Source: Haematobia irritans
Lineage: Eukaryota > Arthropoda > Insecta > Diptera > Muscidae
Direction of reading: 5' to 3'
Assembly (NCBI RefSeq): GCF_050003625.1
Contig: NC_134399.1
Span: forward strand, 146,066,473-146,130,472
Length of the DNA: 64,000 nt
Below are positions 33,396 to 44,562 of this stretch, one piece after another. The translations under genes and the position numbers were made by a program. The notes beneath the pieces were generated by a model. It ran no database searches, was not told the origin of the DNA, and saw only the letters and a program-made list of their open reading frames with translations. Position 1 is the first letter of the stretch, and the number at the start of each line of letters is the position of its first letter.

Positions 33396-33473
33396 GTGGT
33401 ATCACAATGGACGGAATAGTCTAAGTGAGCCTGAATCTTAATCGGGCTGCCACTTTAACCTAACCTAACCTAT
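33396..33473 (+). repeat. LINE 3' tail shared with the SINE
   Basis: 'tgtggtatcacaatggac', then 'gaatagtctaagtgagcctga', 'atcgggctgccact' and three TAACC units. It matches 3953-4028 of the SINE with only a few differences. It lies 61 bp after the LINE stop codon and no further LINE sequence follows. Confidence 0.85.
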
Positions 33474-34403
33474 TGTCTTGGATAGTGCTACAATTTCGCC
33501 ATCTGCCTTCGTATAACCCTGACAAACAAATGTCTGTATATAATTATCCATTTTCAAGTGCAAATGTACTTTAAAATTGAAGATAATGTTGTTGCCACCC
33601 TTCGTCTATTCATAGGCCATCTCTTTTTTGGGGTTTCCTTCTATCATAGATCATGTTCAAAAACATACTACCAACCAGTTTACTAAGGCCACATTCACTG
33701 AAGCATGTCTTTGAATGCCAAAGAATATGGATGTTAAGAACAAAAACACTGGCATTACAAAACAAATAGTGGATCTGGATGTTGTCGCCGATATGGTTGA
33801 TAAAACTCCCCTCCAGGCATAGACGTACGCAAAGCTGCATTGTGTATTTGATCTCCCTCTTCTCTAACTCACTCTCTCTGTCTCTATCCAACAACTTTTT
33901 CAAAAAGAGGCAACTCTAAAGACTTCCAAGTTTATTTAGAGATGGATGATTCATTATAATGCTCACCACAGGCACCAGGAGGTCGTTTACGGGATGATTT
34001 TCTTTATTTCTCTGGTTTTATTTGGTCTAACCGTGCAAATTTTCTTGTTTGGCTTCTTTGTTTATGCTTTGGTGAGTGTGCGAGATTTCTTTTCTTAGGA
34101 CAATTTTAAAACAGCTGATTTAGTTTTTTTTTCTCGTTGGCTTAAATTTTTGGTGTGCTTATACTTTGGTTGTTTGTGATGATGTTTACGAAATTCGTTA
34201 AGGCTTTCGTATAGAAAAATTATGGTGATGTCACCATTTTTAATACACTATCTTACAAGAGACCTACATCGCTTCATGCAATCTTTACCATACACAACGC
34301 AACACGCCATTAAAGAAAATGTAAATTTATTTTTGAAAATTTTAATTAAAAAGTTAATACTTTTTGTTAAATTTAGGAACATTTATTAAGAATAATACAT
34401 TTT
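33474..34403. other. no gene seen
   Basis: Unique-looking sequence. A 97-codon minus-strand open stretch (33610-33903) shows no domain, signal peptide or family resemblance. Confidence 0.45.
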
Positions 34404-35712
34404 TATACCCACCACCGTAAAATGGGGACGGGAGTATAATAAGTTTGTCATTCAGTTTGTAACACATCGAAATATCGATTTCCGACTATATAAAGTAACA
34501 TGTATGTATTCTTGATCAGGGAGAAATTCTAAGACGATATAACCATGTCCGTCTGCCTGTCTGTTGTAATCACGCTACAGTCTTCAATAATGAGCAATCG
34601 TGCTGAAATTTTGCACAAACTCGTCTTTTGTCTGCCAAGTTTGAAGATGGACTATATCGGTCCAGGTTTTGATATAGTCCCCATATAAACCGACCTCCCG
34701 ATTTGGGGTCTTGGACTTATAAAAACTATAGTTTTTATCCAATTCAACTGAAATTGGAAATCTAGTGGCATCTTAGGACCATAAAAATGTGTGCCGAAAA
34801 TGGTGAGTATCGGTCCATGTTTTGATATAGCCCCCATATAGACCGAACTCCATATTTTACTTCTTGTGCTTATAGAAACCGTAGTTTTTATCCAGTTTAC
34901 ATAAAATTTAAAATCTAAAATTATTTTAGGACCATAAAGAGGTGCGCCTAAAATTGGAAATCTAGAGGTATTGTTATACCACAAATACATGTACCGAAAA
35001 TGGCGTGTATTGGTCCATGTTTTGGTATATCCCTCATATAGACCGACCTCCAGATTTTACTTCTTGGACTTATAGAAGCCGTAGTTTTTATCCAAATTGA
35101 CATAATATTTGAAATCTAGAACTAGTTTAGGACCATTAAGAGATGCTCCGAAAACGGTGAGTATCGGTCAATGTTTTAGTATAGCACCAAATATAGACCG
35201 ATCTTCCGATTTGACTCCTAGAAACTGTAGCTTTTATCCGATTTACCTGAAATTGTAAATATACTTGAATTTTAGACTCACAAAAACGTATATCGGATTT
35301 AGGTTTTATCGGTCCATTTGGTAAGGCCGATTTCACTTCTTGAGGGTATAGAAGGCACACTGATCATGAAAATTGCTTGAAACTGAATGTAAAATTTCCA
35401 TATTTTTCTTCTCGTAGTCATTTAAATAATGGGGGTGAAGATCTACAGATTCTAGATTTCATAATTTTCTTGCACACTTACAAAAGATGTTAATGATTCC
35501 TTCAAAACTCAAACAAAAATGGTTCAGAATCTGATATAGTGATCTTCTTTAAATCTTTAAATTTATCTTCGAGAATTGTACTAGTTGAACTGGTCTGTTT
35601 GGGAGAATATCTGTCATCAAAATCGAAGGAAACTATAATATTCATGATAGTGATTCATGGTGATGGGTATTTAAGATTCGGCCCGGCCGAACTTACTCCT
35701 GTATATACTTGT
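34404..35712 (+). mobile_element. DINE-1-like element, type C, complete
   Basis: The 5' end is 'ttatacccaccaccgtaaaa'. At 34482-34520 'ttccgactatataaagt' and 'attcttgatcaggg' match the start of Drosophila DINE-1/INE-1 as remembered, and 'ccatgtccgtctgcctgtct' follows. Internal repeats ('ccccatataaaccgacctcc') are spaced 153, 200 and 155 bp. The 3' end has 'catggtgatgggtatttaag', the hairpin TTCGGCC-C-GGCCGAA region and 'tatatacttgttt'. Non-coding. Confidence 0.85.
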
Positions 35713-36152
35713 TTCTGCTACTTTTCTTCTCAAACATGACATTTTCTTATGCGAAGGTCAAGATGGACACAATTTAAGTAAAATTTACACATTTCAGTAC
35801 AGTGTAAAAATAATAAAAAATATTAACTATTTTGTACGAATTTAGTACAATGGATTGTCAGAGGAGCAAAGTACTCCAATTAGGGGTTAATTTGAATGAC
35901 TAAATTTAAAACTAAAACAAGTATATACGGCCGTAAGTTCGGCCAGGCCGAAGCTTATGTACCCTCCATCATGGATTGCGTAGAAACTTCATCTAAACAC
36001 TGCCATCCACAATCGAATTACTTAAGTTGCGGTAACGCTTGCCGATGCCAAGGTATCTTAAAACCTCCTAACACCATCTTCTAAATTGTATGTAAGTCCA
36101 TACGTGGTATATATTAAATCAAAAAAGATCGATCCAATACGTATATAATTCA

Positions 36153-36655
36153 GTTTGACAAAGTAGACATAAAATTTTGACAAAATTTTCTACAGAAAAA
36201 AATTTTAACAAAATTTTCTATAGAAATAAAATTTTCACAAAATTTTCTATAGAAATAAAAATTTTGACAAAATTTTCTATAGAAAGAACATTTTGACAAA
36301 AATTTCTACAGAAATAAAATTTTAACAAAATTTTCTATAGAAATAAACTTTTGACAAAATTTTCTATAGAAATAAACTTTTGACAAAATTTTCTATAGAA
36401 ATAAAATCTTGGTAGATTATTTTTGGCTCGAGTGGCAACCATGAGTATGAACCGATAAAAATTTTAACAAAATTTTCTATAGAAATAAAATTTTGACAAA
36501 ATTTTCTATAGAAATAAAATTTTGACAATGATGAAAATTTTATTATGAACCGAATAAAATTTTAACAAAACTTTCTCTAGAAATAAAATTTTGACAAAAT
36601 TTTCTATAGAAATAAAATTTTGACAAAATTTTCTATAGAAATAATATTTTGGTAG
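36153..36655 (-). repeat. 29-bp minisatellite blocks within the DINE-1-like copy
   Basis: Inverted-orientation 29-bp units at about 36165-36415, 36450-36532 and 36560-36655. They are separated by a repeated segment, 'ggtagattatttttggctc' plus 'gtggcaaccatga', so the block plus this segment was itself duplicated. Confidence 0.8.
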
Positions 36656-36814
36656 ATTATTTTTGGCTCTAGTGGCAACCATGATTATGAACCGATATGG
36701 ACCAATTTTGGTATTGTTGTTAGCGGCCATATACTAACACCACGTGCCTAATTTGAACCGGATCGGGTGAATTTTGCTCCTCCAAGAGGCTCCGGAGGTC
36801 AAATCTGGAGAATG

Positions 36815-38038
36815 TTTTATATGGGGGCTATATATAATTATGGACCGATATGGACCAATCCTGGCACGGTTGTTAAATATCATATACTAACACCATGTTC
36901 CAAATTACAACCGGATTGGATGAAATTTGCTTCTCTTGGAGACTTGGCAAGCCAAATCTGGGGATCGGTTTATATGGGGGCTATATATAATTATGAACCG
37001 ATGTGGGCCAATTTTTGCGTGATTGTTAGAGACCATATACCAATATCATGTACCAAATTTCAGGCGGATCGGATGAAATTTGCTTCTCTTTGAGGCTCCG
37101 CAACCCAAATCTGGGGATCGGTTTATATGGGCGCCATATATAATTATGGACCGATGTGGACCAATTTTTGCACGGTTGTTAGAGACCATATACCAATACC
37201 ATGAACCAAATTTCAGCCGGATCGGATGCAATTTGCTCCCCTTTGAGGCTTCGCAAGCCAAATCTGGAGATCGGTTTATATGGGGTCTATATATAATTAT
37301 GAACCGATGTGGACCAATTTTAGCATGGTTGTTAGAGACCATATACCAACATCATGTACCAAATTTCAGGCGGATCGGATGAAATTTGCTTCTCTTTGAG
37401 GCTCCGCAACCCAAATCTGGGGATCGGTTTATATGGGGGCTATATATATTTAAGGACCGATATGGACCAATCTTTGCATGGTTGTTAGAAACCATATACC
37501 AACATCATGTTCCAAATTTCAGCCGGATCGGATGAAATTTTCTTCTCTTTGAGGCTCCGCAAGCCAAATCTGGGGACCGGTTTATATGGGGGCTATATAT
37601 AATTATGGACCGATGTGAACCAATTTTTGCATGGTTGTTAGAGACCATATACCAACACCATGTACCAAGTTTCAGCCGGATCGGATGAAATATGCTTCTC
37701 TTTTAGGCTCCGCAAGCCAAATCTGGAGATCGGTTTATATGGGGGCTATATATAATTATGGACCGATGTGAACCAATTTCTGCATGGTTGTTAGAGACCA
37801 TATACCAACACCATGTACCAAATTTCAGCCGGATCGGATAAAATATGCTTCTGTTAGAGGCTCCACAAGCCAAATCTGAGGGTCCCTTTATATGGGGGCT
37901 ATACGTAAAAGTGGACCGATATGGCCCATTTTCAATACCATCCGACCTACATCGATAACAACTACTTGTGCCAAGTTTCAAGTCGATAGCTTGTTTCGTT
38001 CGGAAGTTAGCGTGATTTCAACAGATGGACGGACGGAC
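36815..38038 (-). repeat. 153-bp tandem repeat of the DINE-1-like core
   Basis: The phrase 'gtttatatggg' (or its mutated form) starts at 36815, 36968, 37121, 37274, 37427, 37580, 37733 and 37886: seven consecutive steps of exactly 153 bp. Each unit reads 'ggggctatatataattatgg', 'accaatttttgcatggttgt', 'accatatac', 'aaatttcagccggatcggat' and 'gaggctccgcaagccaaatc'. Confidence 0.92.
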
Positions 38039-38217
38039 ACGCTTAGATCGACTCAGAATTTCACCACGACCAAGAATATATATACTTTATGGTGTCTTAG
38101 AGCAATATTTCGATGTGTTACAAACGGAATGACAAAGTTAATATACCCCCATCCTATGATGGAGGGTATAAAAGCTTAACCAATATCACTTTGTATTATA
38201 AAAGAAAATGATACAAA

Positions 38218-38274
38218 TAACAAGCCTATACAGCCGTAAGTTCGTTCTGGCAGAATCTTAAATACCCTCTACCA
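38218..38274 (-). mobile_element. DINE-1-like 3'-end fragment
   Basis: 'acaagcctatacagccgtaa', a decayed hairpin 'gttcgttctggcagaatc' and 'taaataccctctaccacc'. It is broken by MITE alpha at 38275. Confidence 0.6.
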
Positions 38275-38557
38275 CCCTGAAAAAAATATTGCTGTGAGGA
38301 TTAAGATTTCATGACCTTAAAATACGAATACAAATTTTGCTTAGCATGGAAGACGTATTTATCTGACATAAAGTTGTTTTCCTTGCCCAAAAGTCGATAC
38401 CCTTTTTGATAAAGTCATCTTGTCCTGTATAGTTAAGTGATTCGACTTAAAAACTGGGTATCCTAAAATGATTCTCCGCTTCGTTGGCTCGGAATCAGTA
38501 CCAAAATCATTAGTGTAGAGACAAAATCTTTGGAACCGGGCATGCTTCTTTTTCAGT
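38275..38557 (-). mobile_element. MITE alpha, internally deleted, inverted
   Basis: Left end 'ccctgaaaaaaatattg', right end 'ggaaccgggcatgcttcttt' plus 'ttcag', the inverse of the 564-1184 copy, with about half of the interior missing. Confidence 0.65.
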
Positions 38558-39421
38558 TCTTGTCCCACTATTGGCACTTAATTTGCTGCAACCTACTAAC
38601 ACATATCTTCTCTTCAATGCTAAATTTTTAATGAAAACCAGTGTAACTAAACGAGCAAAAATAATTAACAGCACGTACAAAGCAAACAGCTGCACATCTT
38701 TCCACCATATGGACGGCAAGAAATTGCACCACAGTTTTTCTTTCTTTTTCTACTCTACTCCTTTGACCGTAATTTGCAATTCTATGCAAAATTAGTCCTA
38801 AGCAATTTTTTGGTCATTTAGATCAGTGAAAAAAAACGCATGTGACTAAGTCGCGTGTAGACAGTGAAATCATCCACAAAAAGGTGAACAACCAACCATG
38901 GTAATAAATTTTAAATTGAGCAAATTATTCTTTGAAAATAGGCAAAACCAATTAAAGAAAAGAATACAAAGTATGAATATTTTAGATCATCAGCATGAAG
39001 CATGACTAAGATAACCATAAAGCAAAACAAATTACCATAAAAAGAGAGCTTTTAAGAGAAAACCACTATTGTAAATTAAGACAATTTTGTTTAGACCGTA
39101 AGGATGGAAAACATTTGAAGTTTGTTAACAAAAAAATTATAACGGGGTAAAGTTTCAAGGATCTTCTCCCTAATTTAATTGCACTTAAGCTTACGTATTT
39201 GGTTTTTTAATGCATATTTAGCTAAGTTTGGCTAGGTCCAGCAAAAAGTTGCTTCACAACTATTACTTTTTTGCATATTCAGGGATCGTCTTTTCTTCTT
39301 TTTTACTTTCGATTTAGGTCTTTTGGACAAGTCTTAAACATTGTGCTTTTTAGTAATTTTAAGCAAAAAAACTATTTTAGTTACAGCAAAGAATAGAAAG
39401 TCAATACAAATGTAAACACTA
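38558..39421. other. no gene seen
   Basis: Unique-looking AT-rich sequence. Three overlapping small open stretches (38.51-38.80 kb) lie on opposite strands and are not supported. Confidence 0.5.
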
Positions 39422-39514
39422 CACTGAAAAAAAAAACATGCTCGGTTCCAAAGATTTTGTGTTTACTTTAACAATTTTGGTATTGATTCCGAGCCAAAGA
39501 AGCGGAGAATAAAA
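39422..39514 (+). mobile_element. MITE alpha, left end only
   Basis: 'cactgaaaaaaaaaacatgc', 'ggttccaaagattttgtg' and 'gattccgagccaaagaagcg' match the starts of the 564 and 45095 copies. The DINE-1-like element starting at about 39516 follows in place of the rest. Confidence 0.7.
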
Positions 39515-39515
39515 A

Positions 39516-41003
39516 CAAGTATATACGGCCGTAAGTTCGGCCAGGCCGAATCTTATGTACCCTCTCCCATAGAATGCGTAGAAACTTCTACGAAAGACTG
39601 TCATCCACAATCGAATTACTTGGGTTGTGGTATCTTAAAACTTCTTAACATCGTTTTCTAAATTGTGAGTTAGTCCATACGTGGTATATATTACACAAAA
39701 AAAGTTATGTATAGTTAAGTCTACAAATAATTACGAATCGATATGGACTTTTGCACGGTACGTAGAGAGCCAGAATTGAAATATGGATTAATTTTTGTGT
39801 GATTGGGGATCGATTTATCTGAGGGCTATATATATAACTATAGACCGATATGGACCCAGTTGGGCATGGTTGTTAACGGCTATATACTAGCACAATGTAC
39901 CAAATTTCAACTGACTGGGATGAAATTTGCTCCTCCAAGAGGCTCCAAAACCAAATATCGGGATCGGTTTATATGGGGGCTATATATGATTATGGACTGA
40001 TATGGACCACTTTTGGCATGGTTGTTAAATATCATATACTACCACCACGTACCAAATTTCAACCAGATCGGATGAATTTTGCTTCTCCAAAAGGCGCCAG
40101 AGGTCAAGTCTGGGGATCGGTTTATATGGGGGGTATATATAATTATGGACTTCTATGAACCAATTCCTGCATGGTTTTTGGATACCATATACTAACATCA
40201 CGTACCAAATTTCAACCGAATCGGATGAATTTTGCTCTTCCAAGAGGCTCCGAAGGTCAAATCTGGGGATCGGTTTATATGGGGCCTATACAGAATTATT
40301 GAATGATTTCGACCAATTTTTGCATGGGTGTTTGAGACCATATATTAACACCACGTACCAAATTTCAACTGAATCAGATGAATTTTGGTCTTCAAAGAGG
40401 CTCCGAAGGTTAAATCTGGTGATCGGTTTATATGGGGGCTATATATAATTATGCACCAATGTGGACCAATTTTTGCATGGTCATTAGAGACCATATACTA
40501 ACACCATGTACCAATTTTCAGCCGGATCGGATGAAATTTGCTTCTTTTAGAGGCTCCGCAAGCCAATAAGGGGGCTATATGTAATTATGGACCGATGTAG
40601 ACCAATTTTTGCATGGTTTTTAGAGACCATACACTAACACCCTGTACCAAATTTCAGCCGGATCGGATGAAATTTGCTTCTCTTAGAGCAATCGCAAGCC
40701 AAATTTGGGGATCCGTTTATATGGGGGCTATACGTACAAGTGGACCGATATGGCCCATTTGCAGTACCATCCGACCTACATCAATAACAACTACTTGTGC
40801 CAAGTTTCAACTCGATAGCTTGTTTCGTTCGGAAGTTAGCGTGATTTCAACAGACGGACGGACGAACATGCTAAGATCGACTCAGAATTTCACCACGACC
40901 CAGAATATATATACTTTATGGGGTCTTAGAGCAATATTTCGATGTGTTACAAACGGAATGACTAAGTTATTATACCCCCCATCCTATGGTGGAGGGTATA
41001 AAA
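39516..41003 (-). mobile_element. DINE-1-like element, type A, complete
   Basis: 3' hairpin end at left (39524-39556), 5' end 'tatggtggagggtataaaa' at right. The internal 'gtttatatggg' phrase starts at 39967, 40120, 40273 and 40426 (three exact 153-bp steps) and 40725 (299 bp, i.e. two units less 7 bp). It lacks the 29-bp block and so represents a different subtype. Confidence 0.88.
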
Positions 41004-41039
41004 TGGTCCTTAAATTTACTGCTTTAAACATTGACTAAT

Positions 41040-41256
41040 GGCGATTTCGATTGGGAAAAAATGTGCAACATTTACGAAATTGATTGCCACATATGAAGGA
41101 CACTGTCATAGATTTTGGATCCTGTATCCCTCAAAATGTTATGAATTAATAATAACTTTGGAATGACACTATCATTTGGGCGAAAATACAATGAGGGGAA
41201 AGTAGTGTAACACCAAGGCAACATATTTTTTGCGAAACGAAAACGCCCTAAGATTT
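41040..41256. mobile_element. MITE delta copy
   Basis: Left end 'ggcgatttcgattgggaaaa', right end 'tttttgcgaaacgaaaacgc' plus 'cc'; the ends are imperfect inverted repeats. The interior matches 4557-4763. Confidence 0.6.
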
Positions 41257-43274
41257 TTCATCTTTGGTTTACATTTTTTTGGAATTAAGAAAACATTTTT
41301 TACGTCAATGTTTCTGGTATAGTTTGGATTTTAAACTGTCAAAATCTTTGGATCCAAGCAAACACTTTTTTTTTGTGTGTAGACACTTAAACATCTGTAG
41401 CGAATGCCCAGACTGATAGCATATCAGAGGGATTGGACAGGTATGATTGTCCATATGGTCGTACTTCAGTCGAAGATTCTTTACAATTTACTACTATCTC
41501 AGTTATACGTTGTAATTGTTATAAACTAAAATGAAGAAATAATTAAGTTAATTCATAAATTTGTTATTTTTGTTTTTAGGAAATAAGTCCCCAAAATATT
41601 GATATATAAAATATTTATATATAAATAGATACATTTTATTTTGCATTTCAGGGATTTATTTCATTTTTTGGGCCATAATTTGCTAAAATATTTTTGTGAT
41701 TTATTTTATAATGAAATAAGTCTCCAATTATGGGAACTTATTTCATTTGTGGTTTTGGAAACTGGGGTATTATATAGTTTGGTATAATGCCGGCTTAATG
41801 TGCTCAGAAATCAGATATGTGTCTTTTGTGGGGCTATGTCTGTTGAAAGCATTCAAGGTGACAATTAGTCATACTTTTAATTTGGACTATTAAATTCCCT
41901 ACTATTTTATTTTATTCCTTTCATGAAAAACATTTGTTTGTCATTTTTCCCCTAAGACAATTGTTTTACATACCACCACAACTAGCTACAACAGAAAATA
42001 TGTATTCGCAGCATTTGCAGTTGTGCAGTTTGCCAGACAGACATCCATTCGGCCAACAAATTGCTTCAACTCTTAGTCACTCCATTCAGGTTGTGACGTT
42101 TTGTGGCGTCTGCTATTGGTACTGGTGCTTGGCTCTTTGACTTTTTACTGTAAATAAATAAATATATATTTTTGTTTTTCCGTTTTACTGCGAAGATCAT
42201 TCACCTCATAATTGTGGCAATTTATTTTGTATCTTTTGAAGTGGTTGTATGAACACATGTTCATATGTGTATATTGCATTTAAGTTTATGAGGTTTTTTA
42301 CTTATACGTTTGACATACTCCTGCATAATTTTAATTGATTTCTAACGTGAATCACTAAGTGACTTTAATGATGAGTTAACATCATATTTGATTCATTACA
42401 TATGCCGTAGATAACTTGAAGTGGAAAGGCAAACAGTTTTCAAATTGAATTGCACAACCTTTTTTTTTTGAAAATTTGGCAAGCAGGATTATATCGATAA
42501 ATTATTGAAATTTGTTTATCTGACATTTAAAATAAAATTCATTCAGTGACATTTTCCCCAAATGTTTGCAATGGGAAATCTTTTGATAAATGATAAAATA
42601 AGCAAACTATGCGAACTATATTTGTTGAACAAGTGTCTCATATACAACTTTGTTTGAGCCTAGGTTAAGTTGGATTGGGTTATGTAGCAACCTCTGACTT
42701 GAGGATCACTTAGATCATTGTAATCCCTTAACTAAAAATATCAACTATTTTTAGGCATTTCCAGTCTTAGCGTTGAACCCAGCCTCTTTGTCTCTTGAAT
42801 AAATGCGAATGTTTCAAGGTCCGCTAGTTTTCTAAAGCTATACGCACTCAAAGTTCGCTCACGCTTTACGCATAAATCGTAGCAACTCATAAATTAGTAA
42901 TTGTACTTCACAATATTTACGAATTAAACTAGGAGGGACTACATTTTCTGTGAGTATTCTCAACCATTATATCGATTTTGGGCTTTGGAAATGATTCTGG
43001 AGTTTTGTACTCCAAGTAATATCTCTAACCGGTCGACAGATAGATATGGGAGAAATATGGGAGAAATGTTAATATTTTGCATTTTGAATTGAGTGATATT
43101 GTGAGATTTCACAAATAAAAACTGAAATTTATTTAGTTCCAAAGATTTTCATATTGATTAAAAAATAATTACAATAATTGTTTAGGGCCCCATTTAGCTT
43201 TAAATCTAGGATCAATAAAATTAAAATGATGATACTGATTCAGTTGATAGGATTTTCATACTCTTTTAGCGATA
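41257..43274. other. no gene seen
   Basis: About 2 kb of unique-looking sequence. At 42655-42725 'ggttaagttggattgggtta' and 'gaggatcacttagatcattg' weakly resemble an inverted SINE tail. No supported reading frame. Confidence 0.45.
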
Positions 43275-43276
43275 TA

Positions 43277-44560
43277 ACAGGTTGACTGATAAGTCCCCGG
43301 TCTGACACATAGATGGCATCGCTAGTATTAAATGCATATTATTTTTATATAGTACCAACATTCAAATGATTCGTGTCAAAATTTGACGTCTGTAAGTCAA
43401 TTAGTTTGTGAGATAGAGCGTCTTTTGTGAAGCAACTTTTGTTATTGTGAAAAAAATGGAAAAAACGGAATTTCGTGTTGTGATAAAATACTGTTTTCTG
43501 AAGGGAAAAAAAACGGTGGAAGCAAAAACTTGGCTTCATAATGAGTTTCCGGACTCTGCCCCAGGGAAATCAAAAATAATTGATTGGTATGCAAAATTCA
43601 AGCGTGGTGAAATGAGCACGGAGGACGGTGAACGCAGTGGACGCCTGAAAGAGGTGGTTACCAACGAAAACATCAAAAAATCCACAAAATGATTTTGAAT
43701 GACCGTAAAATGAAGTTGATCGAGATAGCAGAGGCCTTAAAGATATCAAAGGAACGTGTTGGTCATATCATTCATCAATATTTGGATATGCGGAAGCTCT
43801 GTGCAAAATGGGTGCCGCGTGAGCTCACATTTGACCAAAAACAACAAAGTGTTGATGATTCTGAGCGGTGTTTGCAGCTGTTAACTCGTAATACACCCGA
43901 GTTTTTCCATCGATATGTGACAATGGATGAAACATGGCTCCATCACTACACTCCTGAGTCCAGTCGGCTGAGTGGACAGTGACCGGCGAACCGTTTCCGA
44001 AGCGTGGAAAGACTCAAAAGTCCGCTGGCAAAGTTATGATCTCTCTTTTTTTGGATGCGCATGGAATAATTTTTATCGATTATCTTGAGAAGGGAAAAAC
44101 CATCAACAGTGACTATTATATGGCGTTATTGGAGCGTTTGAAGGTCGAAATCGCGGCAAAACGGCCCCATATGAAGAAGAAAAAAGTGTTGTTCCACCAA
44201 GACAACGCAGCGTGCCACAAGTAATTGAGAACGATGGAAAAAATTCATGAATTGGGCTTCGAATTGCTTCCCCACCCACCGTATTCTCCAGATCTGGCCC
44301 CCAGCGACTTTTTCTTGTTCTCAGACCTCAAAAGGATGCTCGCAGGGAAAAAATTTGGCTGCAATGAAGAGGTGATCGCCGAAACTGGGGCCTATTTTGA
44401 GGCAAAACCGGAGGAGTACTACCGAAATGGTATCAAAAAATTGGAAAGTCGTTATAATCGTTGTATCGCTCTTGAAGGGAACTATGTTGAATAATAAAAA
44501 CGAATTTTGACAAAAAATGTGTTTTTCTTTGTTAGACCGGGGACTTATCAGCCAACCTGT
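43277..44560 (+). mobile_element. Himar1-like mariner element, full length
   Basis: The 27-bp terminal inverted repeats, ACAGGTTG(A/G)CTGATAAGTC continuing CCCGGTCT, at 43277-43303 and 44534-44560 differ at one position. The TA target is duplicated at 43275-43276 and 44561-44562. The interior is a transposase pseudogene. TIRs and coding sequence match horn-fly Himar1 (irritans subfamily) as remembered. Confidence 0.93.
43456..44494 (+). pseudogene. Himar1-like mariner transposase, three disabling mutations
   Basis: The start is the ATG at 43456 (MEKTEFRVVIKYC), matching the family start. Visible regions are the N-terminal helix-turn-helix domain, a second HTH ('KISKERVGHIIHQYLDM'), then the DD34D catalytic domain with 'TMDETW', 'FHQDNAACHK' and 'YSPDLAPSDFFLF'. 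Compared with Himar1 from memory (348 residues), the frame is broken by a 1-bp deletion in an A run near 43677-43681, a 7-bp deletion near 43960 ('gagtccagtcgg'), and a nonsense TAA at 44222-44224 where TCA is expected. A cluster of substitutions lies in the 'KVMISLFLDAHG' segment. Total length (1039 bp) is 8 bp below the intact 1047. All three catalytic aspartates remain encoded. The copy is inactive but could be mobilised by an active Himar1 source because both TIRs are present. Confidence 0.92.
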
Positions 44561-44562
44561 TA

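Larger units (their letters stand above)
30827..33473 (+). mobile_element. 5'-truncated LINE with RT, RNase H and SINE-like 3' tail
   Basis: The left junction is with a DINE-1-like element at about 30818-30827. The coding remnant is 30827-33334, the 3' UTR about 60 bp, then a 78-bp tail segment shared with the SINE, ending in (CCTAA)3. ORF1, the endonuclease and the N-terminal side of ORF2 are missing, as in typical 5'-truncated LINE insertions. Confidence 0.88.
35917..38173 (-). mobile_element. DINE-1-like element, type A, complete, longest copy
   Basis: 3' end at left with ACGGCCGT, the TTCGGCC-A-GGCCGAA hairpin and 'taccctccatcatgg'; 5' end at right with 'cctatgatggagggtataaa'. Between them are minisatellite blocks (36153-36655) and eight starts of the 153-bp repeat (36815-37886), then 'ttagcgtgatttcaacaga', 'ggacggacacgcttagatcg' and 'agaatatatatactttatgg'. 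Long open frames on both strands follow from 153 being a multiple of three. Confidence 0.9.

Noticed and set aside
33610..33903. 97-codon minus-strand frame
   Set aside because: No recognisable domain, signal or repeat link; length is compatible with chance in this sequence.
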